The notes beneath the pieces were generated by a model. It was given only the letters and a program-made list of their open reading frames with translations, was not told the DNA's origin and did no database searches. From contig NC_069083.1 of the NCBI RefSeq assembly GCF_947172395.1, positions 17,640,501 to 17,704,500 on the forward strand: 64,000 nt of DNA, given 5' to 3'. Made by a program: the position numbers and the translations under genes. Origin of the DNA: Bicyclus anynana. Taxonomy: Eukaryota; Arthropoda; Insecta; Lepidoptera; Nymphalidae. Numbering within the stretch: the stretch's first letter is position 1; every line of letters starts with the position of its first letter. Shown here in pieces: positions 1-12,000 of this stretch.

Positions 1-3000
1 AGAATGTTTCTTTCAAGTACGCTCCTACACAACTATGTTCAAAAATGAAGTTTGCTGTCGTTAATTATAAAAGGATCAAGTTAACTATAAAACGATCGAG
101 AAAAGACAAGAAATTCAGCTGTTGCCTCAAATCTTTCAATTGACCAGTGTAACGTCATCACGCACCGTCGCCGTCCACGCTGCCGATGGGCGTCCTCCTG
201 GTGAGGTCGGGGCTGCTGCCCCACGGGCTCAGCGCCCCCAAGGGACTGGACAACCCCGCTGTTACCAGCGTGTCGTCATCGGAATCTGGTTAAATGGTGT
301 TTTTTTAGGTACAGGTCTTTTCTTTAACATCTAAATAAAATATATTTGGCGCAGTCAGTAGGAGAGGCGAATCAATAGTATGTCGAGAAATTGCTTGTCT
401 TTGTCTTAAAACTCCCAAATGTGACGTAAGATTGCGCCAAACATATAGATTATTGTTTTTATAATACTTGAAGTAATATAATAAAATACAAAAAATATAT
501 TTTCATGTGTCTTGTCATTCAACCGCTAAACTAATAATGAGGTAAATAAATGGCTGTATTTATGTGAAATTTTAATAATATTTATTTGAGGGATGATTTA
601 TTGTCGTCGTTAACCATTCCTTACCATCGTACACGTCGTAGAAATTTTCCTTCGAGTCGTTGTTCGATTGAGAGCTTTTCTTTTTTCTCTTGCTCTGCAA
701 ACAGTTAATCAATCTGAACATTAACTCAATTACAATTATGCAAAAAACATGCTTCAGCCATTAATGATTATGAATCAAGAACGCGGACGAAGTCGCGGGA
801 GTCCGCTTGTACTTTAAACATTTAAACTAGGACTTTGTCTTCATTTATCCTTTTATTTATTTACCTTAGTAAGTTCTTCCGCTACAGACATCTCCAGCGC
901 ATGATGCGTTCTCGCGAGCGCGGCTAAGGCCTCCTCCAATACTCTGTTTCGCTCTATCTGTATACATAAAGACAAAGCTAGCAGTATAATATATGATCAA
1001 ACGAACTTCCAAGTGAAGTTCGATCATTATTATATGAGTTGCATCCTTGGAATATATGATAATTAAACAAAGGTAGTGTCCTTATTTGGTTGGTAACTAT
1101 GCGCACTATTTTTAAAGAAAATTAAAATAGGAAGTCAAAAAAGTACTTCTTATTACTCGTAATGCCACCTCAGACCTCCATCTTGGATATCTCTCATTAT
1201 TTAAGAGAAGGTATTGTAACTTGTACAAACTTTCCTGTATTATTTGGGAGAGCTTCTGGGAGGGTGGGTGATCATATATTCCAAGGATGCAACTCATATA
1301 ATAATGATCGAACTTCACTTGGAAGTTCGTTTGATCATATATTATATTTCCTTGCATCCTTGTTCATATATGATAATTAAACAAAGGTAGATGTTAAGAG
1401 CGAAAGGGAGAAAGTTTGGAAATATATCATAAGTTAGTTATAATTATGATTTTTATCATTCATTTCTATTCGAGTTACAATCAAGAACTAAATTTCTTAT
1501 TCTACTATCAATCTACCATATAACAATATATGGATCTAGCGGATTCCGCTTTGTCCAAGAAGTGTTTTAGTAAGATCGGGCAAAATAGAGGGATGATCTT
1601 GTCCAGTTTGCATTCTTTCACTTGATGGGATCACTTGTATGTTATTAATAGTCTAATCTGTGCCCGAAGGTCTTAAATATCTTTTTTAACAGATATTATC
1701 CGACGTTTGGTGTGATATATCAAAAATAGAACATACTGATCGGTCCCTGGAGCAGCAGCAAATTTTATGATATTTGTTGATATTATTTTGACACTGTTAT
1801 TATATAACAATTTAAGATTTAACTTTATTAAAGATAGTGTGTGAACCCTGTCTACAGGTGCTAATAAAATTACCAGATTCTTTGGATTCTTCCCAGGAAT
1901 AATCGGTAACTTGAGGTTCCCAAGTGTTACAATATTTAGGGGTTTTGGTTTATAAGCCCTTCTGAGAATGAGCATTCAACCATTCGACAGTACTTATAAT
2001 GTCACCTTTAAAGGCTGACAAGTCTGACCGGTAGGGATTGAGATTGCTGTAGTCACACAACTACAACCACTGATAAATTGTCTAATTAAGAAGGTAAGCA
2101 TGCTTAAAGGATAAACAAGCTTAAAGGGTTCAAAAACGTGGGTGTTATGTATTGATATAGCAATATGCCATAGCTTCAGCGATGTGATAGACTGTTTTAT
2201 TGTTCTGTCAGCATGCCCAGTATCAGGACAGACACAGAACAGATAGATTCTGGAGGAACCAGCCAGTAAAAACTCTTACATAAGAGAAGATGATCTTCGA
2301 AATATGTTAGTAGAAAATTTTCATGCTGGATTTGAGTAATAAATATCTGAAACTATTAAGGTGGAGTGGAAACCAGAGTTGTGTAGGCCACTATGGAAAC
2401 CCTAGTATTTCGGTGTAGAATGTATTTCAATGATTCTTCTAGAGTCTTTTAATATCAAACATTACAGTTTAGGTATGGGATTTCGCATCACATTATGATG
2501 CTAATTAGTGAATATCCCGTTGACCGGGAAAGTGTTTTGTGACTTCACAAACAGCTTATTGAATAGGGACCATTCGATATCCGAATTAACTATTGCAGAT
2601 GAGCGTCGAGGTTTGTATTTGGTATTCGCATATAATGCGAACGCACACTGTCACACAAACCATTTACAAAACAATCAGGATTGAGGTGAGGATATTGTTT
2701 GCCCACAAACACTTATTATTGCATTTGTGCAATCTATGCGTAATACTATTGCGCAATTAGTTAATTATTAGTGAATGAACACAAAAAGAAAAAACCCCAA
2801 GTAATTTCTATTTACTTTTCTACTTATTATGATAGATCATCACCAGTACCTACTTAGCTACGAGTACTGCACTGGAAGTTGAGCAAATTCGCGAATAGAA
2901 CATGTTGGTAGCTTAGTGAACTTTTTAACGAATTCTGCAGTTTAAGATAGATAAGTGCATGGATTTTAGAAGCATATTTTATAAATCTTGAAAAATTACA

Positions 3001-6000
3001 GGACAGGATAGTTTGTTGTTTTCCAGTGTCTGGATGTATATTATGTACATTATAAAGTATTTATACGTATTATATAAATGTACTCGTATATTATGATATA
3101 TCAGCTAGTACCCATAACACGAGGTATGCTTTTCGCTTATCTTCTCTTTTTTTTTTTTTTTTGACGGCGAAGCTTAAGTTTCGTTAACTTCTTAGCACAA
3201 TTTTAAACTGCAGTTAAATTAATAAGGTACTGTTCATCATGTGTATTGCGAAAACATAGGATGTCGTTTAAGTAACCTTATGACTAAAAAAATATTTATT
3301 TATTTAAATGCATTTTTTTTTTTATTGAACCATTTCTTAGTGGAACTTAACGGTGCGAGTTAGTGCGAGTACCTTTATATACCATAGCTTATCCTATGTA
3401 AATACGGATAAACTTCACATAGGGCTATTATGCGGTTCTTATGATATATATTCGCTCAGATACCCGTCCATCACGTGGTATTATCCAAGTTGTTCTTTAA
3501 TCTTTCATTTTGAAAATAAAGTAAAAATTTTCATTATTATGGTAAAATTATTTTTAATTTACATATTTATTTGGAAGTGCATTGTCACTTTAATATGGGC
3601 TATGTGGCAATTATTTACAAATTATTTCAAGCATTTTTTTTTTTTTTTGCTTTCAGTTAGTAAAAAGTATTTTGAAGACTGAATAATTTTACTACGTAAT
3701 GGCGCAAAGTAGCCATGTTTGATCGAATACAGTAGTACGTTTTTGTTAGTTGTTTTAACCAACTACTGTAAAAAAAATTGGAACCAACTCGTAACCGTAC
3801 GAGGTAATGTCTGCTAATAGTGAGTCTGCGCCGGGGCACAGATCTTATGCAAGGCGATAGTTCGTTATGGCGATAGCACTGATGCTGAAAAAAGGGCAGC
3901 GAAGTATATAGTCTGTCTCCTGTATCCTCCTTGCGCCCTGCTCACCTAACAACAAGGTGGCCGCATGCCAGTTTCCCTGCTAGAAAGTCGTAGGTAGGTC
4001 GGCCCTCGAGGTCAGGGTCTGATGACCCTGACCTCGAGTTTGAGGGCCAATTGAGTTATTTCTAAAGAAAACCTTTTTCTCAATAGCCTTGTTGGCCTTA
4101 ATCATCACCAATAAGCAAAAAATGTCCCATTTCTGGCACACTAATATTAATTGAAAAAAAAAATATATAAAGTAGGACTTAGCAGTTGCATTCTATTTTG
4201 AAATTATTTATGGTGAGAGTCACAAAGCAAGCGGCAAGCGTTGCAAACATTGCTTTTGAGGCCTTAACGTTGTCGTGACCTTTTTACCCGACTACGGCGA
4301 AGCCAAAAGGAAGGGTAATGATTTTAGGTTTACATGCCTTTTTTGATGGCATTGATGACTATGCACAGTTGTGCTGAAATATACTTTATTTTATTAGGCT
4401 TTAATAATTACGTCCAGTACAGAAGCAGAAATTTCTGCATTCAGCTTTGAGAATTGCGGACTTAACAATTTGTATAAATTTTCACCTTAATATCCGTGCA
4501 TCGAATGTGCATCGAACGTGGATGGAGACGTGTATCCGTCTTTATGAAATTGTTTTATTTCTGGGTCATAATCAGATGATTTAATTGAGGCGGGAGCCTT
4601 TGAAAGTTTAGGCTCAGTTAAGTCCTTATTTTATTCAGGGTTGTCGGCCAATATAGGCCTCAGTTTTATATTGTCTGGTACAACTACAAACGATTTCGAG
4701 GTTGAATCACGGCAGTATACGTTTACTACGGTATCTTATCTAAATAAGCTATTTTATTTCGAAAAAAAAAATTTTGCGGGTATAAAAATTATTTGTGATT
4801 GCAGATGAACGTTACATCTAATTTAGACTGTACGTATTTTCTGCTTAGGTTATGGTTGAAAACTAGATACCTGGTTAAATTTTATAAATAAAATGTCAAC
4901 CCCTATCTCTTTATAGTTTGGAGTAGGTATTATGGCTAACTTATTAACTCGCAGTTAATCCGAAGGCCCACCATTATCCTTGAAGACTCTCGGTCATTAT
5001 ATTTTAGCATATTATAACCAAACTCCTAGTCAATTGAAATGAATTGCAATAACTTTAAATACCGACAGTTTTGCCCAATGCCTCTTTGTAAATTGGAGTA
5101 GGTATTATGGCAAACTTAGAAACTCGCAGTTAATCCGAATGCCCACCACTATCCTTGAAAATTCGCGGTCAGCCCGGATATCTCCTTATATTTTAGAATA
5201 TTATACCCAAACTCACAGTCAATTGTAATTAATTGCAATAACATTAAATACTGGCAGATTTTCCAATATCTCTTTATGATTTGGAGTAGGTATTATGGCA
5301 AACTTAGAAACTCGCAGTTAATCCGTATGCCCACCATTATCCTTGAAGACTCGCAGTCAACCCGGATACCTCCTTAATATCAGTTAACAAATATTCCATC
5401 AGTTATCCTTGAAAACTCGCAGTCAACCCGGATACATCGGATATTTTGGAATATTATGAAAAAAGTGAAATATTATGATTAATTCGTTAATCTACAATTA
5501 TTTCCTGCAATGGAACACTTCACTATATTTTTATTCACTGGGACTGAAATATCATCGACAAACACTTCACTAACTTTCTTTGTCGGATTATAAAAAATCT
5601 AACGAAGATATTTTCTCTTCCGATATTTTTCGAATCTTCACTGATCACTGATTTTACACTTTACCTTTGAAGGCATATGAAATATGAAATAAACTATATT
5701 AACGAAAAAAACTTCTTTCTTTTATTTTTGTAAGAGACGCGTGCGATAGTTACCGCGCACAAAAAAGGAATGAGAGATATCCAAGATGGAGGTCTGAGGT
5801 GGCATTACGAGTAATAAGAAGTACTTTTTTGACTTCCTATTTTAATTTTCTTTAAAAATAGTGCGCATAGTTACCAACCAAATAAGGACACTACCTTTGT
5901 TTAATTATCATATATGAACAAGGATGCAAGGAAATATAATTAGTGTTTATCAGGCACAATTATTGGTGCTTAAATAAAAAATCACAAAATCGTAACCGAG

Positions 6001-9000
6001 GAGCTCCTACATTTGGCGCAGTCAGTAGGAGAGGCAAATCAATAATATGTCGAGAAATTGCTTGTCTTTGTCTTAAAACTCCCAAATGTGACATAAGATC
6101 TTTATAGTACTTGAAGTAATATAATAAAATACAAAAAATGCATTTTCCACTACAGTATTACAAATTAAATAGTGTAGTTTTTTAATATATGCTTAATTTT
6201 TGTAATTTTAAGTGCGTTCATAATGTTCAATGTTTGGCGCAGTCAGTAGGAGATCACGTGGATCATGTGGATAGCGTGTTTGTCTCCACCGCGAGTCTGT
6301 GTGACAAAAGACTGCACTAAAAACAGAATCTCCTTTTTCTTGAAGTCCTGTGTGGCGCAGTCAGTAGGAGAGGGAAGATCACCTGTGTAGCGAGCGCGTG
6401 TTTGTCTCTGTCGCGAGTCTGCGCCACCAGCGCGGCGCAGTGCCGCAGCGCCACTAGCGCCGCCTGCCCAGAGCCGCACGCGTGTTGGAACCTCTACAGG
6501 ACAATGGAATTAATGTATAGTGGACTTTCAGATTCCAAAAAAAGGGGAAAAAATATACTTTTGTTTATCGATAGTTTAACAGATGTCTGCGTCTTTATTT
6601 ATTTATTTTATTATTCTACAAAAAACATATTTAAATTAAGCCTAACCATAATGCAACACAAACACACAAACACAGTTGGTTTTACTATGCACTGGTTATT
6701 ATTACATAATACAATATTTAAGAAAAAATTAAGTAACAAACAAAAAGAGAAGAAAAACAAAGAACAATCCGGACAATCGTTAAAAATTGTTGGAACAATA
6801 CTTATATTCCAGCCTTCGCTAACCCATCTTACGATGCAGTTTATTTACAACTTAAAGACAGGCTGCGTCTCATCTGACGTTAGGTTACGAAGCAGTTTAT
6901 TACTAACTAAAAGATTGACGATGACTCATCTGACAGTAATCTACGATGCAGACTAATTTACTTACTATTTACTTGCACTACTCTAGAGACAACGTACCAT
7001 GTAAGCGGAGTGGTGCAGCGAGTTGCCGACATTGACACTCTTGTCTAGAGCGGCGACTATCGCAGCGCACTCGCGCAGCTGAGTGTCGAGGAGAGCCAGA
7101 CTATTCGTGGCCGTGGTTAGCGCGTCTTGCATCGAGCCTACGGACAAACGAGCGATTCTAGTGCTACTCTAGCATACTGCAGCTACATTTCATTGATTGT
7201 ACGCAGCATAGCGTGCATCTTGTATATTTGTAAAAGTGCTGCCTAACCTCAACGTTTTTGTTACAACTTTACAGCGTAATTTGTGAAAGCCGCATGTAAA
7301 TAAATAAGTAATATTATCTATATATATATAAACGACGAAGTCGGGTTTGTTACATTTGCTGTCGAGATTTGCTGGACCAATTTGGTTCATAATTGGTGAG
7401 AGGTAGCGGAGAACCAGGAGAACGACATAGCATATTTAAGGTAGGGGTAGGGTAGGGGGTAGGGTTGAGTAAGGTTATGGTAGGGTAGGTGTAAGGTAAG
7501 AGTATGGTATGGTAGGGGTAGGATAGGGGTAGGGTAGTGGTAGGATAGGAGTAAAATAGGGGTAGGGAATGAAGCAAAGCTTGACCGGGTAGTTTGAGAT
7601 AAATATTTTTTTTTTGTTTCGATCCATTCACAGTTACTCGAATTCCATTAATATTGTATGTGCTTAGTCTGAGCCTGTTTATTAAAAATTATACAGATTT
7701 TTTAACTTATTAGCTGTTTTCTTACTAGTTTTTGTCTATGACTATATTTATCACCCTATCTTAAAGAGGGCTTTTTTATAAGAGAGGGGATAACTATAAT
7801 GAAATGATATTTTCGATCACTCGATTTCAATATAGCTATGCATATAGTATAGCTTTTGTTTAGCTCTAAATTTTGTTGAAAGTACACATTTTTTTACTTA
7901 CTAGCTCTATGTATTAATGACCATAATAAAAATATTAAACATACAAGCTCTGTATTCTCTATGATGAAATAATGACTTACCAAGCGGTTTGCACTCGTCC
8001 TCTAGATCCTCAGTGGCCTCCTTGGCGGAGTCGGGCGGAGCGCCCGCCCACAGGTAGTGGCCGGAGTACGCTATGTGCTCTTTCAATGCGGTGATCCACG
8101 ACTGTTGCCAAACAGATTCTTTTTTAAAGGAAATTTCTGGTAGTTTTTGATATTTCTTAATCTCACAAAACTTGTAACTCCACAGTAATAAATAAAATAA
8201 AAATAAAATAAATAAATAAATATACTTAAACAATACACATCACTATCTAGCCCCAAAGTAAGCATACAGAGTAGCTTGTGTTATGGGTGCTAAGATAGCT
8301 GATATTATAATATTAATATACAATTATATACTACATATAAATACTTATATAATGTATAAATACACACAGACACTGGAAAACACCCATGCTCATCACACAA
8401 ATATTTTCCAGTTGTGGGAATCGAACAAACGGCCGTGGATGCAGAAAGCAGGGTCACTACTCACTGCGCCACGCGGCCGTCAAAGTAATGCATGCATTAT
8501 ATTTCTGCTGTAATATGATGTCTGTAATTCTGTGATATATATATATTTTTTTATTTTATTGATTATTGATATACCAGCAATTACAACAAGAAACATTAAT
8601 AATAATCTATACATAGGTATACTTAAAAAGTTCTAGTACAAATCGAAGCCATCTTTTAAAGGTTTAAACAGCATTGTTGTTTGTAGTCTGGTTAAACTTA
8701 AAAATTAAACAACGCTTAAAACTACAAATTACATTTATGTCAAGTGTCAATTGATTAAATTGTTAAATATATGAGATTTGTATATTATTTTTATAGCGTA
8801 GGGAGACTAGGGACTCAAAATATTAGTAATTTTTTTTTTCACAAAATACCTGACCTTACAAATGTTGTATGGAACATCTGATCACACAAATTGTGATCCT
8901 TATGAATGCAGTATGTCTTAAAAGATTTGTATGGTCTGGTCCTTTAAGAAACATATGACCATTCAAAGATGTATGGTACTGGCCTGACCACAAAAATTAT

Positions 9001-12000
9001 GGCTGGTATTAATGGTGTGTCTCATGAAAGTTTTGTGTGATCTGTTTTCTTATGAAACATTTGATCATACAAATATTGTATGGAATGGCTATTAATACAA
9101 ATGGTGTTTAAAGAGAGCCGTTTATCGAAACGTCGTATAGAGCGTCTGATGATAAAAATATTGTATGGAACGACTGACCATACAAAAGTCCCAGAAGGGG
9201 GAGAGTGAGTATCAAGGGACAATAACTTGTAGGGAGTCAAGAAGGCGTCCCGGGAACACGCAAAGAGCAAGTACCGGGTTCACCCTCCCTCGATTCGGCC
9301 CAAATTACCGAGAGGTTGAAAGGGCCATGGGAGGTGGTGGGTTGACCATACAAATACTGTATAAAGCCTCACCTGCCTGCACGCGTGCACGCTGTCCCCT
9401 GTCGACGTCGCTGAAGTTGACGACTGTAGAACACCCTGTATGTGAACATCTCACCTGCCTGCACGCGTGCACGCTGTCCCCCTGCGGCACGGCGAGGCGG
9501 TGGCTCTCGCCGTCGCTGAAGTTGACGACTGTAGAGCACCCTGTATGTGAACATCTCACCTGCCTGCACGCGTGCACGCTGTCCCCCTGCGGCACGGCGA
9601 GGCGGTGGCTGTCGCCGTCGCTGAAGTTGACGACTGTAGAACACCCTGTATGTGAACATCTCACCTGCCTGCACGCGTGCACGCTGTCCCCCTGCGGCAC
9701 GGCGAGGCGGTGGCTGTCGCCGTCGCTGAAGTTGACGACTGTAGAACACCCTGTATGTGAACATCTCACCTGCCTGCACGCGTGCACGCTGTCCCCCTGC
9801 GGCACGGCGAGGCGGTGGCTGTCGCCGTCGCTGAAGTTGACGACGAGCAGCGCGGGCTCCGTGTCGGGCGCACTCAACGCCGCGCCGTCCAGGTACTTGC
9901 GGTCGCGCCACCGCCCGCCCTCCCGCGCCGCCTCCGCGCGCGACCCGTAGTACAGCAACACGCCTCGTTGGAGGACACCCTGTATACATAAGAATATTGT
10001 TATGAAACGATCTGTTGAAAATATTTGAAAACTTATCATTGAATTAGAATGCCTAATAAAATTGTAATAATCCTTTTTTTGTTGTTTCTAAGTCTCCGTC
10101 GAAACGGCACGGCCGATCTATATTGTCTATTATTCGGCCAGGCAGAAAGGCATATGCAACTATTCCTCGAGTAATAAAATATATAGAGTATTTGATGATT
10201 TGTGTCAAGTTCTTTGTTAGTGATTCGCGTTAGTGATTTTGTGCAATAATGTTTAGTTGTGTAATTATTGATCATAAATTGTTTAGTATAGGCATGCAGA
10301 ACATGTCGGGAAGGGGAGGTGAGTGTTAATGCATTCTAAAGGGATCCCTTAAACCTACACCCAGTCACGAGTCCTGTGACCTGCTCGAGGCGTTTCCTCT
10401 ACCACAAAATGATAGTACATCACTGTCGCTGCTACCTGTCACATTTTAATTGGAGACAGATATTTTCTTAGTCAACAATGTTGTTCTCTCTTCTCGAGAC
10501 ATGTTGGCACGGCTAGTAATCTACATTCTTCTTCATTCACGGCTCTGCCAAGTCTTCTCGAGGTCCTTGTATCACGTGAATCACTTCCGATCTATTGTGA
10601 TCGCCACTGACCAGGTTTCCCCTACAATACTGGTTGCCGCCGTGTACAGCAGCAGTTTCTTGACTGGGATGTATTTTACCTCCTCCGGGTTACTATTAAA
10701 TGCCCTAGGTGGAGGTTGCGTTTATTAGTAATCTACATAACCCATATAGGACTCCATCCAAGGAAGCCAAAACTCATTGCTGCCAGGTACAGCAGCAGTT
10801 TCTTGACTAGGATGTGTTTTACTACCTCTGGATAACTAAGCAATGACCTAGGTGGAGGTTGCGTTTATTAGTAATCTACATTACCCATATAGGTCTCCAT
10901 CCAAGGAAGCCAATACTGGTTGCGGCAGTTACAGCAGCAGTTTCTTGACTGGGATGTATTTTACCTCCTCCGGGTATACTATGAAATGCCCTACGTGGAG
11001 GTTATGTTTATTAGTAATCTACATTACCCATATAGGTCTCCATCCCAGGAAGCGCGACCGCTTCAAGAGCGGCCCCTCAAACCGGGCCGCGGTGCGCTGC
11101 AGCCGCTGCACGGGTCGCACGCTCAACACGTCGCGCATCTCGTTGTCCTTCGCCAGGTCTATCGCTAGCTGTCCTGTCCACACAACACGTACATTCATTT
11201 CACCATAATACACCTTTTTACGCCTTTACTATTAAAGGCGTACTTTTCACTCACCTGTCTCTATTTAAAAAAAATGTTTGTTCCTAAAAAAAAGGTGTCT
11301 ATTTTAGAAAAAGATTGTTCAAGGGTGACTTGTTTTGTGGGATAAGAGTTAAGGCCGAAAATAACTATAAAAACTAAAATTGACTTGAGATTAGCTATTT
11401 AGTTATTCAACTGAGGTGAGTATCTGACTTAATTTTTCTTGTGGGATCTGGTTTTTGACGACTTCCGTGGCGCAGTTGTATGCGCGGTGGATTTACAAGA
11501 CGGAGGTCCTGGGTTCGATCCCCGGCTGGGCAGACTGAGATTTTCTTAATTTGTCCAGGTCTGGCCTGGGAGGCTTTGGCCGTGGCTAGTTGCCACCCTA
11601 CCGGCAAAGAGTACCGCCAAGCGATTTAGCGTTCCGGTACGATGCTGTGTAGAAACCGAAAGGGGTGTGGATTTTTATCCTCCTTCTAACAAGTTAACCC
11701 GCTTCCATCTTAGACTGCATCATCACTTACCATTAGGTGGGATTGTAGTCAAGGGCTAACTTGTAAAAAATAAAAAAAAAAAACTGGTGTAATGTGAACA
11801 TCAGTGTCCAGTTTCCGGCAAATCTTCTGGGGTAGTGGGATCCCAGCCTAATAAAAATCTTACAAACTTACCACTATTATTTCTGAGAGTGGTGTCAATG
11901 CCATTCTGCAGCAGCAACACTGCGACTCGCGCATGGCCGCGGTACGCCGCGCAGTGCAGGCACGTATTGCCTTGCGCGTCCACACAGTTTATGCTGGTAG

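Larger units (their letters stand above)
985..5940. mobile_element. About 5-kb inverted-repeat-bounded insertion, ORP1 intron 9
   Basis: The ends at roughly 1063-1190 and 5781-5920 are about 130-bp reverse complements with few differences, enclosing about 4.6 kb without any convincing ORF. The inside holds a SINE fragment (3015-3135), a perfect 15-bp-arm hairpin (4005-4038) and three diverged direct repeats of about 180 bp starting near 4918, 5094 and 5280, with a partial fourth near 5400. I read it as a large non-autonomous or decayed DNA element, or a composite of several. Its exact outer boundaries and any target-site duplication are not clear. Confidence 0.6.

Noticed and set aside
122..334. 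Plus-strand 70-codon ORF
   Set aside because: Antisense of ORP1 exon 12, which joins in phase with exon 11.
985..5940. Polinton/Maverick element
   Set aside because: Inverted repeats fit loosely, but no polymerase, integrase or capsid-like frame is present and the length is far too short.
6402..6956. Plus-strand 184-codon ORF
   Set aside because: The first part is antisense to ORP1 exon 9 and the rest is low-complexity AT-rich sequence.
7434..7570. Internal telomere repeat
   Set aside because: The unit is ggtagg/ggtaggg, not the TTAGG of Lepidoptera, and it is irregular; the same holds for 44865-44970.
9165..9950. Plus-strand 261-codon ORF opposite the ORP1 exon 6 array
   Set aside because: It is the shadow of the 105-bp repeat: a period divisible by three keeps several frames open. 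The minus strand matches a PH domain.
11460..11535. tRNA gene
   Set aside because: A-box and B-box-like sequence is the head of a SINE; no full cloverleaf, and a SINE body follows. The same holds for 8410-8480, 15714, 36436, 51890, 57205 and 61990.
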